A stretch of DNA of 56,596 nt from Pleurotus djamor (taxonomy: Eukaryota > Basidiomycota > Agaricomycetes > Agaricales > Pleurotaceae). The translations under genes and the position numbers were made by a program. The DNA is taken from positions 1 through 56,596 of the forward strand of contig JAPEVF010000271.1 of assembly GCA_029747585.1 (NCBI GenBank), read 5' to 3'. Below, in pieces: positions 1-12,720 of this stretch. Each line of letters begins with the position of its first letter. Position 1 is the first letter of the stretch. The notes beneath the pieces are model-generated. The model had not been told where the DNA came from, did not search any database, and worked only from the letters and a program-made list of their open reading frames with translations.

Positions 1-1035
1 CCTGTCTTTGTCACGGACTTGGTCTTGAGCGGCTTGATCTTGGGAAATTTCCCGTCAGATTTTTGTAGTTTAGATATATCGATCAATCTCGCACTTACTG
101 TGACCGTAGAGTGGGCTCAGGTCTAGATAAGAACTCGTGTTGTTGATATACATTCCATCCGACATACTGGTTCGGAATAGAGAATGCGTAACGATGGAGG
201 CGAAAGCAAAAATGAGACCCGACATTCCGCCGGAATGCTCTTTGTGCTGTGAATTTTAGGCCAGCTCAGCGGAGCCGAATAAGAGAAGAAAGATTAAGCG
301 TACTTCCCGCTTCTTCAGCAAGCAGTCGAATACCACGCCTGGGTCTGGAAGCGATGCGGCAGGGAGGCCTTCCTTCCCCTGAACGCTACGTGCGTAAGGG
401 AAGCCTGCTCTACCACAGTCAGGGTCCTGAAGAGAATTTCCGCCCCCATCCGCTCGTCTGAAGGAGTGCACATGACCAAGAAAGGCAGCTGGAGGATGGG
501 GGATTGTTTCATATAACCCTCCGATGACAAAATCATTTAACTTCTTCGAGAGGCCTGAAGATTGATCTATCTTCGCCATGGTCCCAAGAGCACCTGAAAA
601 CTAGGCACAATCAATAAACGAGGACTCTCAGGAAGGGTTCTCTCCTACAGCACCAAGCCTGTCATTCACGGCCTCGGGATGCTTCCATATGTCGTAAAAG
701 GCAGACTGCATTGGGTGACTTGAGTAGGCAGTCCACATGATAGGCACTTCTTGTGACTTACGACAAGCTTTAGGTCCGGCTTGAATCCTCCCTTTGACCC
801 AAATGTAGTAATCTACAGTACCTCCGTCGTCAATATTGACATATAACTCTAGTCATTGCTTTCTTACCTTGTTAATGATATTAGTGACCACTGAGTGTCT
901 CTTTCGTTGAGCAGCAGGGTCATTCGACAGCTCCTCGTCATAATAGCCGTCAGGGGCGATGGGGAGTGGCCGACGCTTCAAGTGAACTGTGTCGAAGGTC
1001 ATGGTAATGGCTTCTTCAGCTGATATCGCGGCCAT
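1..1035 (-). CDS. Ppo-type fatty-acid dioxygenase (linoleate diol synthase family), copy A, N-terminal part
   Basis: Heme peroxidase/P450 fusion enzyme family that oxygenates linoleic or oleic acid to hydroperoxy and diol oxylipins (psi factors), which act as developmental signals. Only the N-terminal peroxidase part is here; the gene runs off the left edge. Exon 1 (about 868-1035) begins MAAISAEEAIT and ends at a GTAAGA donor. The next readable exon carries IPHPPAAFLG, RADGGGNSLQDP and PYARSVQ, and the exon nearest the edge carries FASIVTHSLFRT and NNTSSYLDLSPLYG, all signatures of the family. The start at 1035 matches the start position of copy B by alignment. A TATA-like TATAAG lies about 57 bp upstream. 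It lies downstream of, and in the same orientation as, copy B, so the two look like a tandem duplication. The family is clear; substrate and product specificity cannot be read. Confidence 0.88.
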
Positions 1036-1091
1036 GACAAGAGAGCTTGAAGCCTGAAGAGTTAGGGCATTATGCGTAGGTCGGGCGGGCT

Positions 1092-1097
1092 CTTATA
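1092..1097 (-). promoter_or_regulatory. TATA-like box of Ppo copy A
   Basis: TATAAG on the minus strand, about 57 bp before the start codon at 1035. Position and strand fit a core promoter; this is inference from sequence only. Confidence 0.4.
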
Positions 1098-1529
1098 GAT
1101 CTCTGGGGGCATGGCCATGCTTAAGCGTCTAATAATTTAGCTTCCAATCGACCGATAAGGGAGACTTCTCACTCCGAAATTGCTTCGAAGGTTCGGGGCA
1201 ACCGAAATGAATTCATGTAATGAAGGTGTGAGTTACGGCCAACTGGAAGTATCATCTACTCCGAGTTCAAGCATTCACAGCGCTTAAAAATCCCAACGTT
1301 TTTGCACTAGGCAGTTTGTCCTTATCGAGTATTTGCAAGAATGGCACTAGAATCGCGTGGAAGCGGGTGGGCATGTAAGGCTTCTCAGTCTCTCCACTCA
1401 TTACTTATTTCAGAAAAGGACAAATATGCCCGATCTCATTGGCATAGCGGGGGACAAACACAAGAATGCTTAGACAAAGGTGGATGCGATGAATACGGAT
1501 AATAATGAAGAATGAAGGCGTCGTGAACA

Positions 1530-4500
1530 TTAGGCATCATACTGAAATAACGGTCAGTTAGAAAAATTGTTGCGTAGACATTGTAATGGAGACACATACT
1601 TGGACATGGAGGAAAGCGGGCCATGGGCCAGTGGTACCATCGCGGTTGACGTATACGTTCGTCTCCGTTTCACGAACTGTATCACGGTATCCAGGAATCG
1701 TGCCAACCGCACCAGGTGCACGACGGATGTTCTTCAACGCGAAGACAACCTTGATGATCTCGGTGATGGCTACCTGAGAATACGTGGTTCCAGGACAGTT
1801 GTGGAAGCCAGAGCCGTTCAAGTTGTAGTTGGCTTTGGGGCGACGAGGATCAACGACTTCGGGATTCGGGAAGTCCGCGGGCTAATGGAAGAGAATTAAA
1901 GGTCAAATTGATGCCGATGGGGTGCATTTGACATACGTTCAGGTGTGCTGTGCGGAAACTACCCCAAATGCGGTCACCAGCTTTCACCTTCAATGGAGGA
2001 AGATCGCCGCCCTGAGGGATGCTAGCGTCCACGGCAACGTCGCGCCACAAGCCCGTGAATTGAGGATTGAATCCTTGAGGAAGAGTCAAGTATGAACGGA
2101 GATATTCGACGTAAACAGACTCACTCATGGCCTCGCGAACATAACCCTGTAAAAGTTCCGTGCTTTGAGCATCGTTCCTTTTGACAAGTTGAATGATCTC
2201 GCTCCGTTCCTTTGCGCGTGCATCGTCAAGATAGAAGTCGACCACATGCACGGCGCCTGCGCGTGGAATCAGGGGGTGTTTATCAGGAAGCGCTCGTTAT
2301 GGTTTCTCACCTTGAGCGAAATTGACAGAAGAACCAACGGCTAGACCGATGATATTCCCAATCAGAGCATCGAGAGGACGTCCGGTGGAAGAGAGGTCCG
2401 ATAAGAAGGGGTACCATGGCTTATTGGATGCTGGCCAGATGTACGTGGAAGCCTTCGCAATCAAGCTGCCAACGACACTCTGTGGGCACACAAAGATAGT
2501 ATATTAGTGAATAGTGAATAAGACACTCGCCGTCACACGATCGGGTCTAACTCACGGGGACAGTAGATGGAGCGACCTCCATTAAGGACTTGGCAGCCAT
2601 TAACCCGATTAGGTTTCCTGCTGTGGATGCTGCTTCATTCAAAGCGAACTTGGTTTCGGGTTCGTCGAATGCAAGGAAGGTAACCCTAAAGATAGAATGA
2701 GACTGGATCTTTGATACTAGGATGAATGCAAGGCGCGTACTGGAACTAGACAAAGTTAGAACGGATGCAATCGGTATTCTAGGAAGGAGATACATACAAG
2801 CATAGCCAACATGGAGTATAGCTCTTGCTCGGTGTAGACACCGCGAGGGTTGTCTTTCGTCTTGAGGTCGACGCCCAGCTGTTCACACGGATAAGGAGGA
2901 ACGATAGATATAAGATCGAGTGTGACTTACCAACTTCTCGGCAGCGAAGTGAATGGCCACCATGTTGATAACATCGTTGACAATATCCACATAAGTGCCA
3001 GGGGCACCGTCGTATCTGTCAGGATAAGCTTCTGCGGTCATCCTATAAATGGAACTTGAACTCACTTCCAAGATCGAGCTTGGATGAGCTTGGCGGTCTC
3101 AGCCTTGCACCAAGCGGCGTACTGATTGATAGAGTCCTGGGTGGGGAAGAGGGCATGCAAAACCTTTCAAAAATCATCAACTGGAGATCACTTTGATTTG
3201 TGGAAACACATACAAGAGCGCGGTCGCCGTCGTGCTGCTTGGCGTCATCAAAGAACAACATTGCTATAAATCGTTAGGGTCAGTTCCTGTATCCCCTATT
3301 TGGAGCAGCACCTACAGCCGTAGCCTTTCTTCTCGTAAATGACCTTGAAACGAGTGGGGTCGCTCCATACAGCCTTGATTGCGGCGAAGGTCTTGAGTAC
3401 AGTTGGGACTGGGAGTGCGATAGGACGATCGAATGTGTACTTTTCAACAATTTCCTGGCGAGTCAAAGACTCCTTCATGTGGACAGGAGTGAAAAACGGC
3501 CATAGCGAATACGAAGAGTTCTACAAGAAAATGTCGGTAAGATTTACTGGAGAGCAAAGTCATAAAGGAAGCATACCCAAGGATAATGCCTGGGAAGGTT
3601 GCGCATCAGGAGTTTCGGCACTATTCATCAATAGTCAGTGTTTGTCGAGCCATCAAGTTCTTAAACTCGTACTTTGTCCACCTCCACCTCCATTGTCGAG
3701 ATGCCGTTGGCAATCATGGTAGCCCCAAGTCGTCAGATTGAATGCTAGGATATTCAGGGTCAAGCCGGGATGAAACTTAGTAGCTCAAGACAAACTCACG
3801 AGTGAAATCGGTGGTGTAGAAGCGATCGCCACGAACCAGTGCGATAGCATCACCAAGTACAGCCCGAGTGGTCTAATATTACACAAGTGAGCAATTGCCA
3901 AAGCAGTTCTGGGCGGTGATCGTACCGTGTACCCACAAGCCTGGGTAAATTTAATCAATCAATAACGCGCATCGGACGTGTGAATCAACGAGAACATACG
4001 AATCTCATGCCGTCAACGACAGGCATAGTTGGTTCTGCTTGCAAGCCAGGCTGATAAACACAGTTGTGAGGACATGCCCGGCTGCGGATGGAGCAGCACA
4101 CTTACGTAGAGCTCCAGGTTATCGACATGACCGTAGAGACGTCGAGCAGCAGCCTTGACAAAATGTTACAAAGATCAACTGTGGGAAAACATGAGGATGT
4201 CTTACAGCAATCTCAGGATCGGGATTCCACTCTTCGAAAGTCTCGAACTCTGTAAATGGGGTGGTGTCAGACGGGGATTGGACGCTGATTGTGATGGGGA
4301 AACTGACGTCTTAATCCAAGGAACTTCCTGAACTCATTCATAGTGCAAACTCCCCACAAACGAGCTTGTTCCATCCCCATAATTTCCACCAACCTCAAGA
4401 CAGGAGGGGTTCCGCGGCCTCTGAACGTCCCAGCGGGGTTGTTCGTAGCATCGTGCAAGATGTTTGCGAGATCATCGTCGGAAAACCTGCCATCGGGTCC

Positions 4501-6369
4501 ACGCTTCAAACTATTCGTAGATGAGCATCCATCATTTCCAATAGAGATCGAATCCTTACCCAGCAAAGGTGCGCTTGGTTGGGTCAGCGGGAACATCGGC
4601 GAAGATCTTGCCAATGGTGGACAGGTCTTGGAGGGACAACTTTGTGTGCAAAGAGCCGATCAATCAACACAGGAACAAGGGTTTCGACGGACACAAGAAA
4701 TCGTACCTGATCGAAGGGTTTGCCTCCGAAAGCGTGGTTGAACACATCCTCTGTCCACTTTTCGTCGACAGCGGAGGTCGTAGCGTGCCACTGTGGAGAT
4801 GAACATGAATGAGAAAGACAGGACAGATATAATGTGAGGAACGTACCCTGTAAAGAACATTGAACTCAACACTGCAGTGATTTCCACGTCCTCGGTCAAC
4901 GACCAGGTCATCCCTCTTAATCGGCTAAGGGAATCAGGGTCGTCAGCCAATGGAGATACAACCATTGGAAAAGCCCTCACATCGAACGGGTTCATGTTCC
5001 AGTTGCAGTTCTCAGACGAGCCAAGGAAACTCGCAGCGTAGTCACCTGTAATCATGGTCATGAAGTGACCACCATTGACTAAGCGAGCCGTCTGGAAAAT
5101 CTCCTCGTCTTGCTGAGCGCGAGCGACCGGGTCTGTAGGTGGTGGGATTGTCCATCGCTTTCTCTCGTTGATCTTCAAGATTTTGTCCGCAATATACTAA
5201 AGAGGGAATGTCAGGAGGTCAGCCTCTAAGAGGAGTAAAAGGGACTTACGTTGTGATTTCTACTGAATAAGACAAGCAGAGCACTGGTGGCGGGAGGCAG
5301 GAACAGCAGTCGTTCCTCATGGAAGGTATCTGGGTATAGCAACCCGCGTCCCGATGCGCGATCTCGAACCTTGTCTTGATCAGCTTGGTCTGGTTGAAGA
5401 CGACGTTAGCGCGGTGATTTTGATAGAAGCGATGATCACCCACTGTCGCCATAGAGGGGGCTCAAATCCAAATATGAACTAGCATTGTTGATAGTCCAAT
5501 CTCTGAGATCGGTTCGGAAGAGTGAATGCGTGACAATAGACGCGAAGGCGAATATCAAACTAGACATTCCACCGGGGTGAATTTTGTGCTATTAAAAATT
5601 GATCAGGCGTCAGAAGACCAGGTAAGCGGTGACAGGTTACTCACATCACGCTTCTTGAGCAACGTATCAAAGACGAGTCCAGGGTCAGGAAGGGAAGTCT
5701 TTGGGAGGTTATTTCTGGCTTGAACACTGCGCGCGTAGGGTCTTCCCGCCTGACCACACGAAGGATCCTGAAGGCTGTTGTTTGACCCATCAGCTTGTCT
5801 CCACGCGTACTTCGGCCCAAGATAAGCAGCGGGTGGGTGGGGAATCGTGTCGTAAAGACCTCCGATGATAGTGTCGTTCAGTTTCATCGACAGAGAGCTC
5901 GAGGGGTCGAGACGAGCCATGATGCCGAGACCTGCTTCGAACTGGGGGCCATGTCACTCGACGAAGAACTGAAGTTGGAAGCCCACTTACAACACCATTC
6001 CTGTCATCCGCGGCGTCAGGATGAAGCAAAGTGTCGGTGAACCCGGCCTAAGGACATAATGTCAAGGTCATATCGTCAATAGCGATGTGAGTATACTCAC
6101 AACGACCTTGGGATCCGGCGTGAACGGGCCCTTGGACTTGAGGGTGTCAATCTGTGTGTCCAAGTCGATAAACAGAGCGCTTGAAGTAAATCCAGATGAC
6201 GCACGCGATTGATGAAATTGGTCACAGTCGAGTGGCCTTCCTTCTGGTCGTTGGGGTTTGACGACACTTGCCAGTCATAGAGACCTGTCGGTGCTTCGGG
6301 AGGTGGCCTGGCCTTGAGATGGGCGGTGTCGGCCGCGAGTGTCACGAATTGCGAAGCAGAGAAGCTCAT
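1530..6369 (-). CDS. Ppo-type fatty-acid dioxygenase / P450 fusion, copy B, full length
   Basis: Complete bifunctional oxylipin synthase: an N-terminal animal-type heme peroxidase domain that makes a fatty-acid hydroperoxide, then a C-terminal P450-like domain that isomerises it. Motifs in order, read across many short introns: MSFSASQFVTLAADTAHLK at the start; IPHPPAAYLG; PYARSVQ; FASIVTHSLFRT; NNASSYLDLSPLYG joined to DNQADQDKVRDR; KINERKRW; the catalytic Tyr and proximal heme His motif YRWH, split by an intron with YR before it and WH after it (about 4790-4850); FRGRGTPPVLRLVE; WGVCTMNEFRKFLGL; and near the C-terminus the P450 cysteine ligand in GFHNCPG (about 1800). The last intron joins FLHVQ to YDA and the stop at 1530-1532. 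The Cys ligand and the Tyr/His pair are all present, so both active sites look intact. A TATA box sits about 50 bp upstream. Exact exon borders in the P450 half are approximate. Confidence 0.92.
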
Positions 6370-6417
6370 GGTACCAGTCGTTGTAGGTGCTGAAAAGCCA
6401 CGCAAGATGAGTCGCAC

Positions 6418-6423
6418 TTTATA
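6418..6423 (-). promoter_or_regulatory. TATA box of Ppo copy B
   Basis: TATAAA on the minus strand, 49-54 bp before the start codon at 6369. This supports choosing 6369 rather than an upstream start. Confidence 0.5.
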
Positions 6424-7779
6424 ACGACAAAGGTTGGATGCGGCGAATTGTTATTCGCGTCCCAGCTTCCATAAAAGAGCACGAAAGCGGTGAATGATTC
6501 TCGTAAACCCATGGGTGCACCACTAGATCAGTCGAGGTCTGTCACAAGAGTCGGGTATTTTCCGTAACTGTGCCAGATTAAATTACATGGGAACCATGAA
6601 CCGATTTCTGAAGAGAAATTTCTCAGCCGTAAGTGACCCAGTCAGTTTGCCTTGCACGTACACACACATAAAGAATGAACAAACCCCATCAAAGGCAAAA
6701 ACCTGGCGTAACTTCGTGCCGTAAGTGTCGGTGCTGACATTGAATTCCGATTGACGGTTATCATAACCGATTCTAAGTCGATCCGAAGAGGTCAGTTATT
6801 AAGGGTGTATAGCCATGCATGGAGATAGAGAGACTCACTGAGAGGTGGGACACGGAGGTGAAAGTGCGCCATGGACGGCTGAGAGGACCCGGGAAGAGAC
6901 AGTCGTTTCGAATTTTCCCTTGGGAAGCGATCCACCCCATAGTACTCTCGATTGAAGTCAAAAGTATCAAGCATTGGATATTGGGCTCCTCCCGACATGG
7001 AAGTTGTGTTCCTGCCTACGTCCGAGGGAGAGTTGAGTTCAGCCTATCATCAGCCGTCCATTAGGTATGGCTGACGGAAACAGACCCAATGGTTCCGGTG
7101 ATAGGTATAACCCTGAGTAACTACGGAGCTTTAATTTTCTCGAGTCGTTGCGCAATCCAAGAGAACTTACCTTTCTTCTGGTTCATTTTCTTCAACAACG
7201 CATATACGGTCGTGTGCTTTATGGCCGTTGAACTTGAGGATTTTGCTTTAGCGCTTGGGCCTGAGGTTTAGCGCTTAGACCTTCTCTTATTTCGACGATC
7301 ATCAGAAGCATTGTACTTTGCTACTTCCTACTTTCCATGTTGGCTGTTCTTTCCGCATCCTCAAGGGCTCGGTCAACTTTCGCTCGTTTGCGGGTTCTTT
7401 GTTTGAGAGTAGGCACAAATTTGGATGTTTTTCTAATATTATTGATACCGAACCGATCAACAAATTTGCCGGACGGCCACACATGTGCGCTCAATCACCC
7501 CCAATTACCCATTCCCTCGCTTTCTGCTCGCCTCCGATACACCATCTTGACTCGGCGACTCGAGTCTCAGGGCTTGTCATTGTGCCATCAGGTCGGCGAA
7601 GCGAAGTCAGTCAACCCTTCTCCTTCTCGGCATAATGAAACACACCTATGCACTAAGTGCCATCATGTTCCAAGCGAACCACGTTTGGACCAATACGTTT
7701 TGCTTACCTTTTCTCGCTTATAAGCCCGTGCCTCGACTTTCACTATCATCCTTTCGACGTACCGTACCCTTAAGCGCAC
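6424..7779. other. Divergent intergenic region, no gene seen
   Basis: About 1.36 kb between Ppo copy B (minus) and the DUF2235 gene (plus). It must hold both upstream regions. Short open frames here have no recognisable motif or splice-consistent extension. I see no repeat or RNA gene. Confidence 0.5.
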
Positions 7780-9908
7780 ATGAACAAGGACGGCAATTCT
7801 ACCAACGGCCACGCCCAGGAGGCGACTACGGCCACACTTGTGGATGTCTCCGTTCGCCCCCCTTTGAGACAGTCAACTCTGAGTGACTCGTCGCTGCTTT
7901 CTTCCCCTGGTCTGGAAGCATTTGATGCTTCAGTCATACCACCTGAGCATCCCTATCGCACCTTGGTCCTATGGTACGTGTGCCCACGATGGAGCCCTCA
8001 ATAGTACTTGACAGTCGTACTCCCAGCTTCGATGGCACGGGTGACCAGTTCGACGCCGACGTAAGCCCTTTGTTGATTTTTTGTGGCTGAGACCCTGAGG
8101 ACACTCCGATCCCAGAACTCGAATATCGTCCAGNTATTCACTTTGCTCAAGAAAGATAACAGGGATGTTCAAATGTGCTACTACCAGGTACCTATATCTC
8201 CTCTTTTGCGCGCAGGTTGTCGATCATCTCATGTCTCCCGATGTTCTAGGCTGGAATCGGGACTTATACGAGCCCCCAGGTAGCAACACCGATGATGGCC
8301 AGTATCTCCAAGGTCAGGAAAAAAACCTCACATGTTGACTCTTATCGATTGACTTCGCTTGTAGACACTTGATGAAATGGTTGCGTGGAACCTCGACGCA
8401 CATGTCATGGGTTGGTAACAATCCCCTCCGTTTCTCAAAGACCTAGGACTTAGGCTTCACATACAGATGGATACGAGTTCCTGATGCAGAACTGTGAGAG
8501 GGTCATTTTCTTTTACCTTGGCCTCTGATGTTCATAGTCGCTTTCAGACAAGGCTGGTGACCGAATCTGCATCTTCGGCTTCTCCCGTGGGGCCTACACG
8601 GCCCGTGCATTAGCAGGCATGATTCACAAGGTTGGTTCTCCTTCGATATTGAGGTTGGGCATCACCCTAAATTTATGACAGGTTGGCTTGCTCCCAGCAT
8701 GCAACTATCAGCAGGTTCCCTTCGCATACAAAATGTTCACACGGGATGATGAATTGGGTTGGAAACAATCTAATGCGTTCAAGAAGGCCTTCTCTGTTGA
8801 TGTAGACATTGAATTTATCGGCGTTTGGTACGCGATCCCAGCCCCTTTTCCTTTCCTTTGGTTCTTATCATTAGAACCGTTCACAGGGACACGGTGAATT
8901 CTGTTGGCTTGTTCCCCCGCCGCCTGCCATTTACAACGTCGAATACGATTGTTCGGACCTTCCGTCACGCCGTTGCATTGGACGAACGTCGGGCTAAATT
9001 TAAAGCCAATCTCTGGAATCGTCCCAACACCACAGAGCAAACACTCAGCGTGACTGACCAGCATCCACACAAGCAAAAGAAGGGTTCCTCCAACAAGGCT
9101 CCGAAGCTCAAAGCGTTGGAACGAAAATACGGCAAAGACCACAGCCTTCCAACGGACATTGAAGAGGTCCGACTTTCACTCTTCTCATCACATCAATAAA
9201 TTCTGAACTGATGTTCCCTCCAGGTCTGGTTCTCTGGGTGTCATTGCGGTACGTGAACCACCCTCGTGACCTAGTTATTTTCGCTGATTGTCAGCAGATG
9301 TCGGTGGCGGCTCTGTCCCCAACGAAACGAAGCATTCCCTCGCCAGAATTGCTTTGCGATGGATGATTCGCGAATGCTTCAAGACGAATACTGGGATCAT
9401 GTTCGACATCGAAGGGCTCAGAGAACTCGGTATGGAGCCAAATGCTTTGTATCCCGAAGTTGCCCCTCGCCCGCCTCCTCTTAACGTCAATACTCTTCGC
9501 ATCCAAGATATCCCCCCTCCGAACCCGAGCGCTCAGCATGAAGTCGACTTGCCAAATTTCGCCTATGTCGATGACTCAAGCTCAGCGCTATATATGTCTG
9601 AAGAAGAACACGAGCTCCATGATGCTCTCTCCCCAGTGTACGATCAGCTTTCCCTTGCGCCATTCTGGTGGGTCCTCGAGCTGTGGCCGGTCAAACAGCG
9701 TTATCAGAAGTCTGATGACTCTTGGGCGAGCTACCTTGGCGTTAATATGGGGCAGGGGAGGATCATACCGAAGCAGAAGCATGGTGTCAAAGTACACCGG
9801 AGTGTGAAGATGAGGATGGATACCGTGCATGCCAATGGCTCCAAATACGTGCCTAAGGCATCGTTCGAGAAAGCTCTTGCTGCGGGCAGGGTTGAATGGG
9901 TTGATTGA
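7780..9908 (+). CDS. DUF2235 (Tle1-like) alpha/beta-hydrolase domain protein
   Basis: Predicted serine hydrolase of the DUF2235 family, which is related to the phospholipase domain of bacterial Tle1 effectors; in fungi these are common proteins of unknown substrate. The ATG at 7780 opens MNKDGNSTNGHAQEATTA. Key segments across exons: FDGTGDQFDAD (typical N-terminal motif, around 8030), the nucleophile elbow FGFSRGAYTARALAG (GxSxG, around 8580-8620), GVWDTVNSVG (Asp, split by an intron near 8825), and a His/Asp-containing CHCDVGGG (split near 9250-9300). The last exon is long (from about 9300), ends ...GRVEWVD and stops at 9908. One N at 8134 falls inside a codon without shifting the frame. 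No signal peptide is visible, so it is probably intracellular. Function beyond 'hydrolase fold' is unknown. Confidence 0.87.
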
Positions 9909-10202
9909 ATCATTGAATTTTGTGTACGACCTTCATGCATCATGTAGGCCTTTTTTCTTGAATACCATGTGCATGAGACCTCATCCCAGTCTCATCCTGT
10001 ACTTCAATGTTAGGCCGTTCCTGGCTGAGTGCGAAGTGATAGGGGAGAGGTCCCTCCAACAAATAGAAAGTTTTCTATTTGCTAGCGATCGTCTACATGC
10101 GTCGTTCACCCTAGCGGTCAACGTCAAGTCAATCCTTTCCATATGGGCCTCCGGATCCTTTTTGAATAGGTCGTACAGTCGAACACGTATGCATAACCAG
10201 TG

Positions 10203-12533
10203 ATGTCTCTCCTCACCTCAAGGACCAATCCTCGACACTCCCCAGCTTTAATCGCATCCACCACCAAAGTCAGGGATGTCAAAATTAGTCCGGACGGGGA
10301 AACCATTCTCTACCAAATTCAACCCTTCTATAGGGATGGAAGCAAATCGCAATCTCAGCTTTGGTTGGCACAGACCAACATCCAGAACAGTGCACGACAG
10401 CTGACAGATGGATCCTCCAACGACCGCGGTGCTGTCTTTCATCCAGATGGAGGAAGAATATTCTTTCTTTCTGACAGACACGGTGGCAAGGGAGGCCACA
10501 TTTATTCCATTCCGTATGAACAGGGCCACGACCTATCTCTGACTCCCAAAGATCTGTCGAGGAGTGTGTGCAAGACAGGTGTACAAAGCTTCGAGATATC
10601 ACCAGACGGCACGCTTCTCGCTTTCACCAGTGCGGCCGAAGTCGCTAGAACCACTAGTGCATCTGACGCTAGGGTCTTCAGTGAGAAACCTGCGTTATCT
10701 AGGCTATGGGCGCAGGATATACAAACTGGCGATATCTGGCCCGTCCTGGGTGTTCCCACTGACCGGCATGTCGAGAGCTTTTCGTGGCTGCCGAATAATA
10801 GGGAAATATTATATCGATTACGGGAAAACAGAGCCACGGAATATTCTGAACGGGATATTCTTGTTCAACGAATTTCAGTGCTACCGCCACAAGGAGACGT
10901 ACCCCGGGTAATTGGTTCATACTGTCGATCACCCTCAGGCCAGACCTTCAGTCTTGCCACAGGTCATCTTGTCGACCTCCAAAGTTTTGAACCCCAAAAC
11001 TGTCTAGATTCGAGGACGCTCTATGTGCATGACGATTGTACGTCCCTAGGAAGTCGTCTAAAGAAGTTGTATGGAAAGGACGATGATGCGGTAAGGCTGG
11101 TCAACATGCGCCCAGACTCTAGCGACGCAGAAGAGACGGCAGAGCTAGCTGTTGAAATATCCACNGGTGTGGACACCAACATCGACGTTGTACGCTTCGA
11201 CAAGGAATCACGCAGTATCGAAACGTTCACCCTCTGGNGGACGAACAACGAAGCCATCTGGTTCGGGGCTTGGGATGCCAGAAAGGTGACGAATCGAAAC
11301 GGCGAAACTTCCTACGTCGTCGCGGCTGTGCTCAGTTCTGGATACCGCCATCANCCCCCAAACGTCTGGGTTGGTCGCACGAAGTCGGTGGAGATNGANA
11401 TTCGNGAAATGATACAACTATCATCTCANCTTCNATGGATGATCGATGTCCCCGCTATTCGGACAGAGAGGTTCTGGTGGAAAGCTGATGATGGTGTGGA
11501 GTTGGACGGCATAATTCGTTACCCACCAGGGTATAGTAAATCTTCGGGACCTTTGCCAACAGTGTTGTTTATCCACGGAGGGCCGTACAGGTGTGTCTGC
11601 ATGTATTCAATATGTCTCCTTCAGTGATGTTGATTGTCAATCCAGACGCGACATCCCTGATTACATGCCGTACTTCTGTAACTGGCGCGAAATGCTCGCA
11701 TCTGCTGGATATCTCGTCATCTCTCCAAACTACCGAGGAGGTGAGACACATGTNAACTTTGCAATTCCCAAGAAGATAACGAGAGCTCACTAATATCGTG
11801 TCACTTCCTTCGTGGGCGAAAATAGGTCAAGGGAGAGGACATGCTTTTGCGCAAGCCGCCAACCTCGGCATNGGGGAGCGTGACTGGCCGGACTGCGAGA
11901 GTATGGTAGACGAGGCAATTGAGCGTNGATTGGCTGATCCAGAACACTTAGCGGTTGCAGGATGGAGTCATGGTGGTTCGCTCACAGCTTGGGGCGTAAC
12001 CAAGACCAAGTCTCGGTTCAAAGCTGCTGTCGTGGGCGCGGGTGTGTCTAACTGGGAGGGTATGGTCATGGAATCAGCTTCACCTGAGCTTGAGGTGAGN
12101 NANCANNNNTNCAGCCCTGATCNACGACATCGGTAGTCTGACGACGGAGGTGTGTTCTCATACAGGNAGCGATTGGGCAGCGCAATCCTTGGGATGAAGA
12201 AGATAAGGGTTACCGCAGGAAATTGAGCCCTATTCACGCAGTAGCTGAAGTGACCACCGCTGTGCTTATTCTCCACGGAGAGAAGGACGAGCGCGTGCCC
12301 GTTGGACAGGGTATTGGATTGTGGCGAGGTTTGAAGAGGAAAGCGGCCCAGCGTGGTCGTGAAGGGGCTGAACTAATTGTGTACCCAAGAGAACCTCATG
12401 GGTGAGTCGCTCATACCATAATCACAAGAACGAATCAAACTCACCTTGGAACCTTCATGCCAGCTTCGTAGAACGTGGTCATGCCGAGGACGTGATGAAG
12501 AGGGTACTGGTCCATTTGGATACCTGGATCTAG
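10203..12533 (+). CDS. Peptidase family S9 (prolyl oligopeptidase / acylaminoacyl-peptidase-like)
   Basis: Serine peptidase with an N-terminal beta-propeller and a C-terminal alpha/beta-hydrolase domain, expected to cleave short peptides from the N-terminus in the cytosol. Start at the ATG at 10203. Propeller repeats are recognisable by ISPDG, FHPDG and FFLSDRHGG segments. The catalytic domain starts near TVLFIHGGP (about 11570). The Ser is in GWSHGGS (about 11965), the Asp in HGEKDERVPVGQ (about 12275-12305), and the His in PREPHG joined across the last intron to FVERGHAEDVMKR. The stop is at 12531-12533. All three catalytic residues are present. Eight or so N bases lie in exon 1 and a cluster of Ns lies in the intron near 12108-12122. 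No secretion signal is obvious, which argues against a secreted DppV-type enzyme. Substrate unknown. Confidence 0.9.
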
Positions 12534-12720
12534 AGCATAGAACTATTAAGCGATACAAGATTGGGTAGTATATAATTACAACAGGATATAATAAATAGAT
12601 GGTATCGGCGTGTGGTCATGACATATTGCGATTTTCATCGAGACGAGCAAGTTCATCCTTAGATGCCAACAGGACCTCCTACGCCGAAATCAAAAAATGG
12701 TTCATCGAAAGGTAGAACGT

